This document shows positions 18,481 to 27,652 of a stretch of 64,000 bases of DNA, piece by piece; within the stretch, counting starts at the first letter, position 1; each line of letters starts with the position of its first letter. Below the pieces are notes generated by a model. It saw only the letters and a program-made list of their open reading frames with translations, was not told the DNA's origin and searched no databases. The translations under genes were made by a program, and so were the position numbers. This DNA comes from Magnetospirillum sp902729445 (GTDB lineage Bacteria > Pseudomonadota > Alphaproteobacteria > Rhodospirillales > Magnetospirillaceae). Location of the stretch: contig NZ_CACVCE010000056.1 of the NCBI RefSeq assembly GCF_902729445.1, positions 135,456 to 199,455 on the forward strand, read 5' to 3'.

Positions 18481-20663
18481 GCGAGACCGAAATGCTGGAC
18501 CGGCTGGCCAGATTCGCCGGGATCGAGGATGGCTGGTGGGATTTCTACGGCCAGTGGCGGGTGGTTCCGGCTTCGACCAAGCGGGCCTTCCTGGCCGCCA
18601 TGGGGCTGGACGCCGCCGACGAATCCCAGGCGGCGGCCACCCTGGCCCAACTCGAGGAGCGTCCGTGGCGCCGCTGGCTGGAGCCTGTGGCCCTGTTCAC
18701 CGCAGGCCAGGCCGATCCGTTCGTGACGCTGACCGTGCCGGCCGACCTGGACAAGGTGAGTGCGGGCTGGACCCTGACCGAGGAAATGGGCGTCGGCCAT
18801 TCGGCCTTCGTCACCATCGACACGCAGGAATGGATCGATGAACGCTGGATCGACGGCCAATTGGTCAAGCGCTGGAAGCTGCGCCTGCCGGAATTGCCGC
18901 CGCCCGGCTATCACCGCCTGAAGGTCGAGATCGGCACCGAAGCGGCCGAGATGACGGTGATCGTCGCCCCGGCCAAGGGCCACGTGCCGCCGGAAGTGGC
19001 CGGGGGCGCGCGGGCCTGGGGCCTGGCGACGCAGATCTATGCGCTTCGTACCGGCAGCGACTGGGGTGTCGGCCATTACGGCGCCCTGGCCGAACTGGGG
19101 CGGATGGCCGGCCGGCTGGGGGCCAAGACCGTCGGCGTCAATCCGTTGCACGCCTTGTTCCCCAATTGCGCCGAGCGCTACAGCCCCTATGCGCCGTCTT
19201 CGCGGCGTTTTCTCAACGTCACCTATCTCGACATCGAGGCCATCCCGGAATTCAGGCACTGCCGCGAGGCCAAGCGCACTTTCGCCTCGCCGGGGTTCCA
19301 GGCGACGCTGGCCCGGGTCAAGGGCTATCCGCTGGTCGATTACGCCGAGGTCGCCCGGGTCCAGCGCCCGGTGCTCGAAGCACTTTACGCCTGGTTCCGC
19401 TCGGAGCACCTGGCCGAGAACGACGAGCGTGCCCAGGCCTTTCGCGCCTTCCAGCGGACAGGCGGCGCGGCCCTTGCCCAGTTCGCCACCTTCGAGGCCC
19501 TGCACGAGCGCTTCCTGAAGGACGGGAACGGCTGGTGGCGCCACTGGCCCGAGGAATTCCGCCATCCCGCCAATCCCGCCGTCGCGCGCTTCGCCGCCGA
19601 CAATGCGCTTCGCGTCGAGTTCTATGCCTGGCTGCAATTCGAGGCCGACCGCCAGCTGGGCGCCGCCCACCAGGCGGCGCGCGATTCCGGGGCGACCATC
19701 GGGCTTTACCGCGATCTGGGCGTCGGCATCGCCGGCGACGGCGCCGATTCCTGGGGCGACCAGGATTTGTTGGCGTTGGGCCTGTCGGTCGGCGCGCCGC
19801 CGGACCCGCTGGCGCTGAAGGGCCAGGATTGGGGGCTGCTGCCGTTCAATCCCATGGCACTGAGGGAAGCCGCCTATCGCCCCTTCACCGAAATCCTGGC
19901 CGCCAACATGCGCCATGCCGGCGCGCTGCGCCTGGATCACGCCATGCTGCTCCAGCGGCTTTATTGGGTGCCGCCGGGGGTGGACGCCGATCAGGGCGCC
20001 TATGTCCGCTATCCGGTCGATGACCTGTTCCGGCTGGTGGCGCTGGAATCGGCGCGCAATCGCTGCCTGGTGATCGGCGAGGATCTGGGCACCGTTCCCG
20101 ACGGTTTCCGCGAGCGCATGGATTGCGCGTCCTTGTTCGCCTATCGGGTGATGGTGTTCGAAAAGACCGACGGCCGCTTCAAGCGCCCCGACGAATTCTC
20201 GCCCCAGGCCCTGGCGATCTTCGCCACCCACGACCTGCCCAGCATCCTGGGCTGGTGGAACGAGGCCGACATCAAGGCGCGCGCCCGCCTGAACCTCTAT
20301 CCCCGCGACGGCATGGCGGCCGAGGAACAAGAGTCCCGCGCCACCGACCGCCGCCTGATGGTCGAGGCCCTGGCGGCAGAAGGTTTGTTGCCGGCCGACT
20401 TCCCCACCTCCGGGCCGTTGGACGCCGCCCAGGGCCAGGCGCTGACCGCCGCCGGCCACCACTATCTGGCCCGGTCCAGCGCCGCCCTGATGATGGTCCA
20501 GATCGAGGACGTCCTGGCCGAGGACAGCCAGATGAACCTGCCGGGGACCGTCGATCAGCATCCCAACTGGCGCCGGCGCTTCGCTTTGGACGTCGCCGGG
20601 CTGGACGGTGACGCCCGGATGAAAGCCCTACGGAATTTGCGGTCATCACCGAAAGTTCCTTGA
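18477..20663 (+). CDS. malQ: 4-alpha-glucanotransferase (amylomaltase)
   Basis: The 728-residue GH77 enzyme transfers glucan segments between maltodextrins. GH77 blocks seen: SDWGVGHYGALAELG, FPNCAERYSPYAPSSRRF, ALRLDHAMLLQRLYWVPPG (nucleophile Asp), VIGEDLGTVPDG (acid Glu) and ATHDLPSILGWW. The N-terminal 160 residues form the extra domain found in bacterial long-form MalQ. The ATG at 18477 overlaps the glgX stop by four bases. glgP begins 62 bases after its stop. Confidence 0.95.
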   Translation: MSETEMLDRLARFAGIEDGWWDFYGQWRVVPASTKRAFLAAMGLDAADESQAAATLAQLEERPWRRWLEPVALFTAGQADPFVTLTVPADLDKVSAGWTLTEEMGVGHSAFVTIDTQEWIDERWIDGQLVKRWKLRLPELPPPGYHRLKVEIGTEAAEMTVIVAPAKGHVPPEVAGGARAWGLATQIYALRTGSDWGVGHYGALAELGRMAGRLGAKTVGVNPLHALFPNCAERYSPYAPSSRRFLNVTYLDIEAIPEFRHCREAKRTFASPGFQATLARVKGYPLVDYAEVARVQRPVLEALYAWFRSEHLAENDERAQAFRAFQRTGGAALAQFATFEALHERFLKDGNGWWRHWPEEFRHPANPAVARFAADNALRVEFYAWLQFEADRQLGAAHQAARDSGATIGLYRDLGVGIAGDGADSWGDQDLLALGLSVGAPPDPLALKGQDWGLLPFNPMALREAAYRPFTEILAANMRHAGALRLDHAMLLQRLYWVPPGVDADQGAYVRYPVDDLFRLVALESARNRCLVIGEDLGTVPDGFRERMDCASLFAYRVMVFEKTDGRFKRPDEFSPQALAIFATHDLPSILGWWNEADIKARARLNLYPRDGMAAEEQESRATDRRLMVEALAAEGLLPADFPTSGPLDAAQGQALTAAGHHYLARSSAALMMVQIEDVLAEDSQMNLPGTVDQHPNWRRRFALDVAGLDGDARMKALRNLRSSPKVP

Positions 20664-20725
20664 CAGCAGGGTAGGGGCAGGCCACTCCATTTCTTTGGGA
20701 TTGCTTCAGGCGGGAAGGGCAGGTC

Positions 20726-23185
20726 ATGCGCCGAGTTGGGCCACCGGTCGTCAAGTTGCTCGACGACGACGTCGAGAGCATCAAGTACTCGCTTGCCAGC
20801 CACCTGCTTTATTCGGTGGGCAAAGAGCCGATCAACGCCACCGCGCGCGATTGGTTCATGGCGGCCGCCTATGCCGTGCGCGACCGCGTCACCGAACGCT
20901 GGATGCCGACGCTGAACCGCTATTACGAGCAGGATCAGAAGCGCGTCTATTACATGAGCATGGAATTCCTGATCGGCCGCACGCTGACCAACGCCATGAT
21001 CAATCTGGGCATCTACGATCAGGTGCGGGAAGCGGTCGGCCAATTGGGCCTGGATTTCGACGAAGTGGTCGGCTGGGAAGTGGAAGCGGCGCTGGGCAAT
21101 GGCGGCCTGGGCCGTCTGGCCGCCTGCCTGCTGGATTCCATGGCGGCCCTGAACATCGCCGGCTTCGGCTATGGCATCCGCTACGATTACGGCATGTTCA
21201 CCCAGCATGTCGAACATGGCTGGCAGGTGGAAAGCCCGGAAAACTGGCTGCGCTATGGCAATCCGTGGGAATTCGCCCGGCCCGGCGTGATCTATCCGGT
21301 CCGTTTCGGCGGCCGGGTCATCCATTACAAGGACGTGATGGGCCACACCCGCGCCCAGTGGATGGACGCCGAAGAGGTCATGGCCATGGCCTATGACGTG
21401 CCGATCCCCGGCCATGGTGGGCGGACCGTCAACAATCTGCGCCTGTGGTCGGCCAAATCGACCCGCGAATTCGATCTGAAATATTTCAATGCCGGCAATT
21501 ACATCGAGGCGGTGCGCGACAAGAACGAGTCCGAGACCCTGTCCAAGGTGCTCTATCCGTCCGACATGACCGAGCGGGGCAAGGAACTGCGCTTCAAGCA
21601 GGAATATTTCTTCGTCGCCGCCTCGATCCAGGACATCCTGGCCCGTTTCCGCAAGTCGCACGACAACTGGGACATGCTGCCCGAGCGGGTCGCCATCCAG
21701 TTGAACGACACCCATCCGGCCATGGTGGTGGCCGAACTGCAGCGCGTGCTGGTGGACGAGCACCAGCTGGATTGGCACCGCGCCTGGAGCCTGACCCGGC
21801 GCTGCTGCGCCTATACCAATCACACGCTCATGTCGGAAGCCTTGGAGACCTGGCCGGTCGATCTGTTCGGCCGCATCCTGCCCCGGCACCTGGAAATCGT
21901 CTATCAGATCAACCACGAGTTCCTGCAGGAAGTTCGCCATCGCCATCCGGGCGATTCCGAGTTGCTGCGGCGGGTCTCGGTGGTAGCCGAAGGCGACGAG
22001 CGCCGCATCCGCATGGCCCATCTGGCGGTGGTCGGCAGCCACAAGGTCAACGGCGTCGCCGCCATCCATACCGGCCTGATGAAAAGCACGATCTTTTCCG
22101 ATTTCGACCATTTAAGCCCGGGCAAGATCACCAACAAGACCAACGGCGTCACCCCCAGGCGCTGGCTTTTGGGCGCCAATCCCGGCCTGGCCAAGCTGAT
22201 CAGCGGCGCCATCGGCGACAGCTGGGTCACCCACCTGCACGAGTTGAAGAAGCTTGAACCCTTCGCCGCCGACAAGGGGTTCAGGGCCGAATTCGCCGCC
22301 GTCAAACGCGCCAACAAGGAACATCTGACCGACGTCATCGGCCAGCGTCTGGGCATCGACCTGACCGCCGATTCGCTGTTCGACGTGCAGATCAAGCGTA
22401 TCCATGAATACAAGCGCCAATTGCTGAACCTGTTGCACGTCATCAGCCGTTACAACCGCATCCGCTCGAACCCGATGATCGATCTGGTGCCGCGCACCAT
22501 CATCATCGGCGGCAAGGCGGCGCCGGGCTATGCGCTGGCCAAGCTGATCATCAAGCTGGTCAACGACGTCGCCGACGTGGTCAACAACGACCCCCTGGTC
22601 GGCGACAAGCTGAAGGTGGTGTTCGTCCCCAACTACAACGTCTCGACCGCCGAACTGGTGATGCCGGCGGCGGAATTGTCGGAGCAGATCTCGACCGCCG
22701 GCACCGAGGCCTCGGGCACCGGCAACATGAAAATGAGCATGAACGGCGCCCTGACCATCGGCACCTGGGACGGTGCCAATGTCGAGATCTGCGAGGAAGT
22801 GGGCGAGGAAAACATGTTCCTGTTCGGCCTGACCGCCCAGGAAGTGGCCCGCATTCGCGTCGATGGCTATGACCCGGCCCGGGCGATCAATTCCGACGAA
22901 TGCCTGAAGAAGGCGATCGAGCTGATTTCCACCGGCTATTTCTCGCCCGACCAGACCGATCGCTTCCAGGGGATCGCCGATGTGCTGACCCACGGCGACC
23001 ATTACCTGCTGACCGCCGACTTCCCGCTTTATCTGGCGGCGCAGGAACGGGTCGACCAACTGTACCGCGATCCCGACGAATGGAACCGCCGGGCGATCTT
23101 GAACGTCGCCCGCATGGGCAAGTTCTCGTCGGACCGTACGGTGGCCGAATATGCCCGCGAGATCTGGAACGTGGCCGTAGAGTAG
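20726..23185 (+). CDS. glgP: Glycogen/maltodextrin phosphorylase
   Basis: The 819-residue GT35 enzyme releases glucose-1-phosphate from glycogen using pyridoxal phosphate. Signatures: ALGNGGLGRLAACLLDSMA near residue 127, VAIQLNDTHPAMVVAEL, and the PLP site EASGTGNMKMSMNGALTIGT, whose Lys binds the cofactor. Residue count and start match the family; AGGGCAGG precedes the ATG. TTGACA overlaps the malQ stop, but no good -10 follows, so it is probably in the glg transcript. Confidence 0.96.
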   Translation: MRRVGPPVVKLLDDDVESIKYSLASHLLYSVGKEPINATARDWFMAAAYAVRDRVTERWMPTLNRYYEQDQKRVYYMSMEFLIGRTLTNAMINLGIYDQVREAVGQLGLDFDEVVGWEVEAALGNGGLGRLAACLLDSMAALNIAGFGYGIRYDYGMFTQHVEHGWQVESPENWLRYGNPWEFARPGVIYPVRFGGRVIHYKDVMGHTRAQWMDAEEVMAMAYDVPIPGHGGRTVNNLRLWSAKSTREFDLKYFNAGNYIEAVRDKNESETLSKVLYPSDMTERGKELRFKQEYFFVAASIQDILARFRKSHDNWDMLPERVAIQLNDTHPAMVVAELQRVLVDEHQLDWHRAWSLTRRCCAYTNHTLMSEALETWPVDLFGRILPRHLEIVYQINHEFLQEVRHRHPGDSELLRRVSVVAEGDERRIRMAHLAVVGSHKVNGVAAIHTGLMKSTIFSDFDHLSPGKITNKTNGVTPRRWLLGANPGLAKLISGAIGDSWVTHLHELKKLEPFAADKGFRAEFAAVKRANKEHLTDVIGQRLGIDLTADSLFDVQIKRIHEYKRQLLNLLHVISRYNRIRSNPMIDLVPRTIIIGGKAAPGYALAKLIIKLVNDVADVVNNDPLVGDKLKVVFVPNYNVSTAELVMPAAELSEQISTAGTEASGTGNMKMSMNGALTIGTWDGANVEICEEVGEENMFLFGLTAQEVARIRVDGYDPARAINSDECLKKAIELISTGYFSPDQTDRFQGIADVLTHGDHYLLTADFPLYLAAQERVDQLYRDPDEWNRRAILNVARMGKFSSDRTVAEYAREIWNVAVE

Positions 23186-23238
23186 GGGCGTGCTGCTTCC
23201 CATTGACGCCTTGCATGCAATGGCCCACTCTGCGCGCC

Positions 23239-24369
23239 ATGAGCGAGGCGACACGAACCCTTTCGCCGCAAGAGCGTCTTGACTGGCTGCGCCTGATCCG
23301 CAGCGAGAATGTCGGGCCGCGCACCTTCATTCGCCTGCTGGAACGGTTCGGCTCGGCTTCGGCCGCGCTGGCGGCCCTGCCCGAACTGGCCAAGCGCGGC
23401 GGCCGGGCCAGGCCGATCGTCATCTGCCCCAAGGAAACCGCCGAACGCGAAATGGCGGCGGCGCTGGATCTGGGCTGCACCGTGCTGGCGGCGTGCGAGC
23501 CGGGCTATCCGCGCTATCTGGCCGCCATCGACGATGGCCCGCCGATCCTTTATGCCCGGGGCAACGCCTCGCTTCTGACCCGGCCGATGGTGGCGATGGT
23601 CGGCGCGCGCAACGCCTCGGTCAACGGCCGCAGCTTGACCCGGCGCATGGCGGCCGAACTGGCCGGCGACGGGCTGGTGGTGGCGTCGGGGCTGGCGCGC
23701 GGCATCGACACCGCCGCCCATGAAGGTGCGCTGTCGGGCGGCACCGTGGCGGTGATGGCGGGCGGGATCGACGTGGTCTATCCGCCGGAAAACGCCCGGC
23801 TTTACGACGACATCGTCGCCATGGGCTGCGCGGTGTCGGAAATGCCGCCCGGCACCCAGCCGCAAGCCAGCCATTTTCCCAGGCGCAACCGCATCGTCTC
23901 GGGCCTGTCCTTAGGCGTGGTGGTGGTCGAGGCCTCGTTGAAGTCGGGGTCGCTGATCACGGCGCGCATGGCTGCCGACCAGGGCCGCGAGGTGTTCGCC
24001 GTTCCGGGGCATCCCATGGACCCGCGCGCCCAGGGGCCCAACGACCTGATCCGCCATGGCGCCACTCTGACCGAAGGGACCGCCGACGTCCTGGCGGTCT
24101 TGAACGACATGCTGCGCCGGCCGTTGGCCGAGGGTCGCAAGGCTGTGTTCGCCGCCGCTCCCCAAGCGATTGTCGATGAATCCGAGCTGGCGCACGCCCG
24201 GACTCTTTTGCTGGAAAGCTTGGGTCCTGCTCCGGTGACGGTTGACTTGCTGATCCGCGAATGCCAATTGTCTGCTTCCGTGGTGTCCCTGGTCCTGCTC
24301 GAGCTCGAGCTGGCCGGTCGCCTGGAGCGGCTGCCTGGAAATCAGGTGGCGCTGCTGGCTGGCATCTGA
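23239..24369 (+). CDS. dprA: DNA processing protein DprA
   Basis: The 376-residue protein has an N-terminal helix-hairpin-helix region, the Rossmann-like DprA core (MVAMVGARNASVNGRSLTRR, VASGLARGIDTAAHEGAL, MAGGIDVVYPPEN, FPRRNRIVSGLS, VVVVEASLKSGSLITAR) and a C-terminal winged helix (residues about 315-376). DprA loads RecA on incoming single-stranded DNA in transformation. The ATG at 23239 gives the family start; a start 24 bases earlier is less likely. topA follows after 29 bases, a conserved dprA-topA pairing. Confidence 0.95.
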   Translation: MSEATRTLSPQERLDWLRLIRSENVGPRTFIRLLERFGSASAALAALPELAKRGGRARPIVICPKETAEREMAAALDLGCTVLAACEPGYPRYLAAIDDGPPILYARGNASLLTRPMVAMVGARNASVNGRSLTRRMAAELAGDGLVVASGLARGIDTAAHEGALSGGTVAVMAGGIDVVYPPENARLYDDIVAMGCAVSEMPPGTQPQASHFPRRNRIVSGLSLGVVVVEASLKSGSLITARMAADQGREVFAVPGHPMDPRAQGPNDLIRHGATLTEGTADVLAVLNDMLRRPLAEGRKAVFAAAPQAIVDESELAHARTLLLESLGPAPVTVDLLIRECQLSASVVSLVLLELELAGRLERLPGNQVALLAGI

Positions 24370-24398
24370 AGCATTTTCTCGTACCTGATCGGGGCCGG

Positions 24399-27041
24399 AT
24401 GAAGGTCGTCGTCGTCGAATCGCCTGCCAAGGCCAAGACCATCAACAAGTATCTTGGCCCTGATTTCCAGGTCCTGGCCTCGTACGGCCATATCCGTGAC
24501 CTGCCGGCCAAGGACGGCAGCGTGCGCCCCGATGACGGCTTCGCCATGGATTGGGTGGCCGACGGCAAGTCGGAACGCCAGATCAAGGAAATCGCCGCCG
24601 CCGTCAAGAAGGCCGACAAACTGTTCCTGGCCACCGATCCGGATCGCGAGGGCGAGGCGATTTCGTGGCATGTCCGCCAGGTGCTCGAGGAAAAGGGCGC
24701 CCTGAAGGGCAAGGACGTCAAGCGCGTGGTGTTCAACGAGATCACCAAGAGTGCCGTCCTGGACGCCATGAAGAATCCCAGGGACATCCATCAGGATCTG
24801 GTCGATGCCTATCTGGCGCGCCGCGCCCTGGATTATCTGGTCGGTTTCACCTTGTCGCCGGTTCTGTGGCGCAAGCTGCCGGGCTCGCGTTCTGCGGGTC
24901 GCGTGCAGTCGGTGGCGCTCAGGCTGATCTGCGAGCGCGAGACCGAGATCGAGCGCTTCAAGACCCAGGAATATTGGTCGGTGGCGGTGGATTTCCTGAC
25001 CGCCAAGGGCCAGGCGCTGACCGCCAACCTGACCCATCTGAATGGGATCAAGCTCGACAAGTTCTCGCTGGGCGACGAGGCGGCGGCCCAGTCGGCCAAG
25101 CTGGCCATCGAGTCCGACCGGTTCCATATCGACAAGGTCGAGCGCAAGAAGGCCAAGCGCAACCCCTATGCGCCCTTCACCACCTCGACCCTGCAGCAGG
25201 AAGCCAGCCGCAAGCTGCATCTGGGCGCCAGCCGCACCATGCAATTGGCCCAGCGCCTGTACGAAGGCGTCGATATCGGCGGCGAGACGGTCGGTCTGAT
25301 CACCTATATGCGTACCGATGGCGTGCAGATGGCCGCCGAGGCGATCGCGGCGGCCCGCGACCTGATCGGCAAGGATTTCGGCAAGGCCTATGTGCCGGCC
25401 TCGCCCCGGCTTTACAAGGCCAAGGCCAAGAACGCCCAGGAAGCGCACGAATGTATCCGCCCGACCGACATGTTCCGGCGGCCCGATCAGGTGGCCAAGT
25501 ATCTCGATCGTGACCAGCTGCGCCTGTACGAGCTGATCTGGAAGCGCACCGTGGCCAGCCAGATGGCCGCGGCCGAGCTGGATCAGGTGGCGGTGGACAT
25601 CGCCGGCGAGGGCAAGAAGACCGTGCTTCGCGCCACCGGCTCGGTGGTGGTGTTCGAGGGTTTCTTGAAGGTCTATCGCGAGGATCGCGACGACGCGCCG
25701 GCCAGCCCCGACGAGGACGAATCCGAACGGCTGCTGCCCGACGTCACCGAAGGCGAGGCGATGAGCCGCCAGAAGGTCACCCCCGAACAGCATTTCACCC
25801 AGCCGCCGCCGCGCTATTCCGAAGCCAGCCTGGTCAAGCGTCTGGAAGAGCTGGGCATCGGCCGGCCCTCGACCTATGCCTCGATCCTGACGGTGCTGCA
25901 GGAACGCAATTACGTCCGTCTGGACCAGCGTCGGTTCATCCCGGAAGATCGCGGCCGCCTGGTCACCGCCTTCCTGGAAAGCTATTTCGGCCGCTACGTC
26001 GAATATAATTTCACCGCCGATCTGGAAAATCAGTTGGACGAGGTGTCCGACGGCAAGATCGACTGGCGCAAGGTGCTCGAGGCGTTCTGGCGCGACTTCC
26101 TGGGGGCCGTCGAGGGCACCAAGGAACTGCGCGTCTCGGAAGTCATCGAGACGCTGGACCGCGAACTGGGGCCGCATTTCTTCCCCGAACAGCCGGGCGG
26201 TCACGACCCGCGCCTGTGCCCGGGCTGCAATTCCGGCCGGCTGTCGTTGAAGCTGGGCAAGTTCGGCGCCTTCATCGGCTGTTCCAGCTATCCCGAATGC
26301 CGCTTCACCCGGCCGCTGACGGTGGGCACCGACGGCGACGGCGCGCCCGAGGGCGGCGACACCACCCGCGAACTGGGGACCGACCCGGCCACCGGCGAGC
26401 TCATCTCCCTGCGCAAGGGGCCCTATGGCTGGTACGTCCAGCGCGGCGACGGCCCCAAGCCCAAGAGGGTGTCGCTGTATAAGGGGCTGGAACCGGCCGA
26501 TGTCGGCCTCGAGATCGGCCTGAAGCTTCTGGATCTGCCGCGTCCGGTCGGCACCCACCCCGAGACCGGCAAGAACATCGCCGCCGGTGTCGGCCGTTTC
26601 GGTCCCTATCTGCTGCATGACGGCGTCTACAAGTCGTTGACCAAGGACGACGACGTGCTGACCATCGGCATGAACCGCGCCATGGAACTGCTGTCCCAGG
26701 CGCGCGGCAAGGCCGCCGGCCCGTTGCGCACCCTGGGCGAGCATGACGGCAAGCCGGTGACGGTGCATGAGGGGCGTTATGGCCCCTATGTCAGCCGCGA
26801 CGGCATCCATGCCACCCTGCCCAAGGGCACCGACCCGCTGACGGTGACGCTGGAAGCGGCCCTGCCGCTGATCGCCGCCAAGGCTGCCAAGGCACCGGCC
26901 AAGAAGACGGGCCGCAAGGCCAAGGCCGCCGCACCCAAGGCCGAGACGTCTTCCCCCGCCAAGAAAGCCCCGGCCAAGAAAGCAGCCGCGAAAAAGACCG
27001 CCGCCAAGAAGGCCCCGGCCAAGAAGTCCGCCAAGGCCTAG
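24399..27041 (+). CDS. topA: DNA topoisomerase I
   Basis: The 880-residue type IA topoisomerase relaxes negative supercoils. TOPRIM: MKVVVVESPAKAKTINKYLG and ATDPDREGEAISWH. The active-site tyrosine is Tyr303 in GLITYMRTDG, and IGRPSTYASI follows. Near residue 607 is a four-cysteine zinc ribbon (CPGC, GCSSYPEC), then two or three ribbon-like repeats of KGPYGWYVQ/GRFGPYLLHDG/GRYGPYVSRDG with no cysteines. The last 50 residues are Lys/Ala/Pro repeats (KKAPAKKA), a histone-like basic tail seen in alphaproteobacterial TopA. It is preceded by dprA. Confidence 0.97.
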   Translation: MKVVVVESPAKAKTINKYLGPDFQVLASYGHIRDLPAKDGSVRPDDGFAMDWVADGKSERQIKEIAAAVKKADKLFLATDPDREGEAISWHVRQVLEEKGALKGKDVKRVVFNEITKSAVLDAMKNPRDIHQDLVDAYLARRALDYLVGFTLSPVLWRKLPGSRSAGRVQSVALRLICERETEIERFKTQEYWSVAVDFLTAKGQALTANLTHLNGIKLDKFSLGDEAAAQSAKLAIESDRFHIDKVERKKAKRNPYAPFTTSTLQQEASRKLHLGASRTMQLAQRLYEGVDIGGETVGLITYMRTDGVQMAAEAIAAARDLIGKDFGKAYVPASPRLYKAKAKNAQEAHECIRPTDMFRRPDQVAKYLDRDQLRLYELIWKRTVASQMAAAELDQVAVDIAGEGKKTVLRATGSVVVFEGFLKVYREDRDDAPASPDEDESERLLPDVTEGEAMSRQKVTPEQHFTQPPPRYSEASLVKRLEELGIGRPSTYASILTVLQERNYVRLDQRRFIPEDRGRLVTAFLESYFGRYVEYNFTADLENQLDEVSDGKIDWRKVLEAFWRDFLGAVEGTKELRVSEVIETLDRELGPHFFPEQPGGHDPRLCPGCNSGRLSLKLGKFGAFIGCSSYPECRFTRPLTVGTDGDGAPEGGDTTRELGTDPATGELISLRKGPYGWYVQRGDGPKPKRVSLYKGLEPADVGLEIGLKLLDLPRPVGTHPETGKNIAAGVGRFGPYLLHDGVYKSLTKDDDVLTIGMNRAMELLSQARGKAAGPLRTLGEHDGKPVTVHEGRYGPYVSRDGIHATLPKGTDPLTVTLEAALPLIAAKAAKAPAKKTGRKAKAAAPKAETSSPAKKAPAKKAAAKKTAAKKAPAKKSAKA

Positions 27042-27059
27042 CCCCAGTGCCTTGTCGGT

Positions 27060-27096
27060 CCCGATACCTTGGTCTATTATACCAAAGGGTGTCGGG
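27060..27096 (+). terminator. Imperfect hairpin downstream of topA
   Basis: The arms at 27060-27073 and 27081-27096 pair over about 14 bp with a two-base bulge and one G-U pair. The loop is CTATTAT. No U-tract follows, so it is a weak candidate for topA termination or an mRNA 3' structure. Confidence 0.35.
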
Positions 27097-27121
27097 GCCA
27101 GCCTAGCTCACAGGGGCGCGA

Positions 27122-27652
27122 ATGGTCGTGTCAATGGACAGGAACGGCGTGTTGCCGGGGTTTGCCCGGCTTCTCGGCGTCGTCGTGGTGCTCAATCTGC
27201 TGGTGTTCGGCCTTGTCGGCATGGTTCTGAGCTGGAACCATCAGCATGAACGCGCCAAGGCGATCATGATTGCCGACAATTACGGCCGGGTTCTCGAAGA
27301 GAACATGGCCCGCTTCATCGAAAAGGTCGATCTGACCTTGCTGGCGGTGATCGACGAGATTCACCGCCAGGAAGTGGCCGGTGGCATCGACCGTGCCACG
27401 CTCGACCTCTTTCTCGCCCGCCACGATGCCCGTCTGCCCGAGGCCTTGGGCCTGAGGGTCATCGATGCCGACGGCATCGTCGTCCATGCGGTGACCAATG
27501 CCGGTTCCAGCGCCCGCGTCAGCATCGCCGACCGCGAGCATTTCATCACCCCCCGCGACCATCCGGAACAAGGCCTTTACATCTCGTCGCCCATCGTCGG
27601 GCGGCTGGTCTCGGCGCCGATGATCATCCTGGCCCGCCACGACTGCCGGTGA
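27122..27652 (+). pseudogene. Sensor histidine kinase, N-terminal part (frameshifted)
   Basis: The 176-residue frame holds the front of a membrane sensor kinase: a first transmembrane helix (LLGVVVVLNLLVFGLVGMVL, near residues 17-36) and the first part of a dCache-like extracellular domain, including SIADREHFITPRD and GLYISSPIVGRLVSAPMIIL. It stops abruptly after ILARHDCR, in the middle of that domain, and the domain continues in another frame from 27649. A one-base change near 27630-27650 would join the frames. It may be a true frameshift, a sequencing error, or two coupled polypeptides. Confidence 0.75.

Noticed and set aside
20658..20690. TTGACA overlapping the malQ stop as a promoter for glgP
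   Set aside because: The base content at the expected -10 position (CACTCC) does not resemble a -10 box, so the gene is more simply part of the glg transcript.
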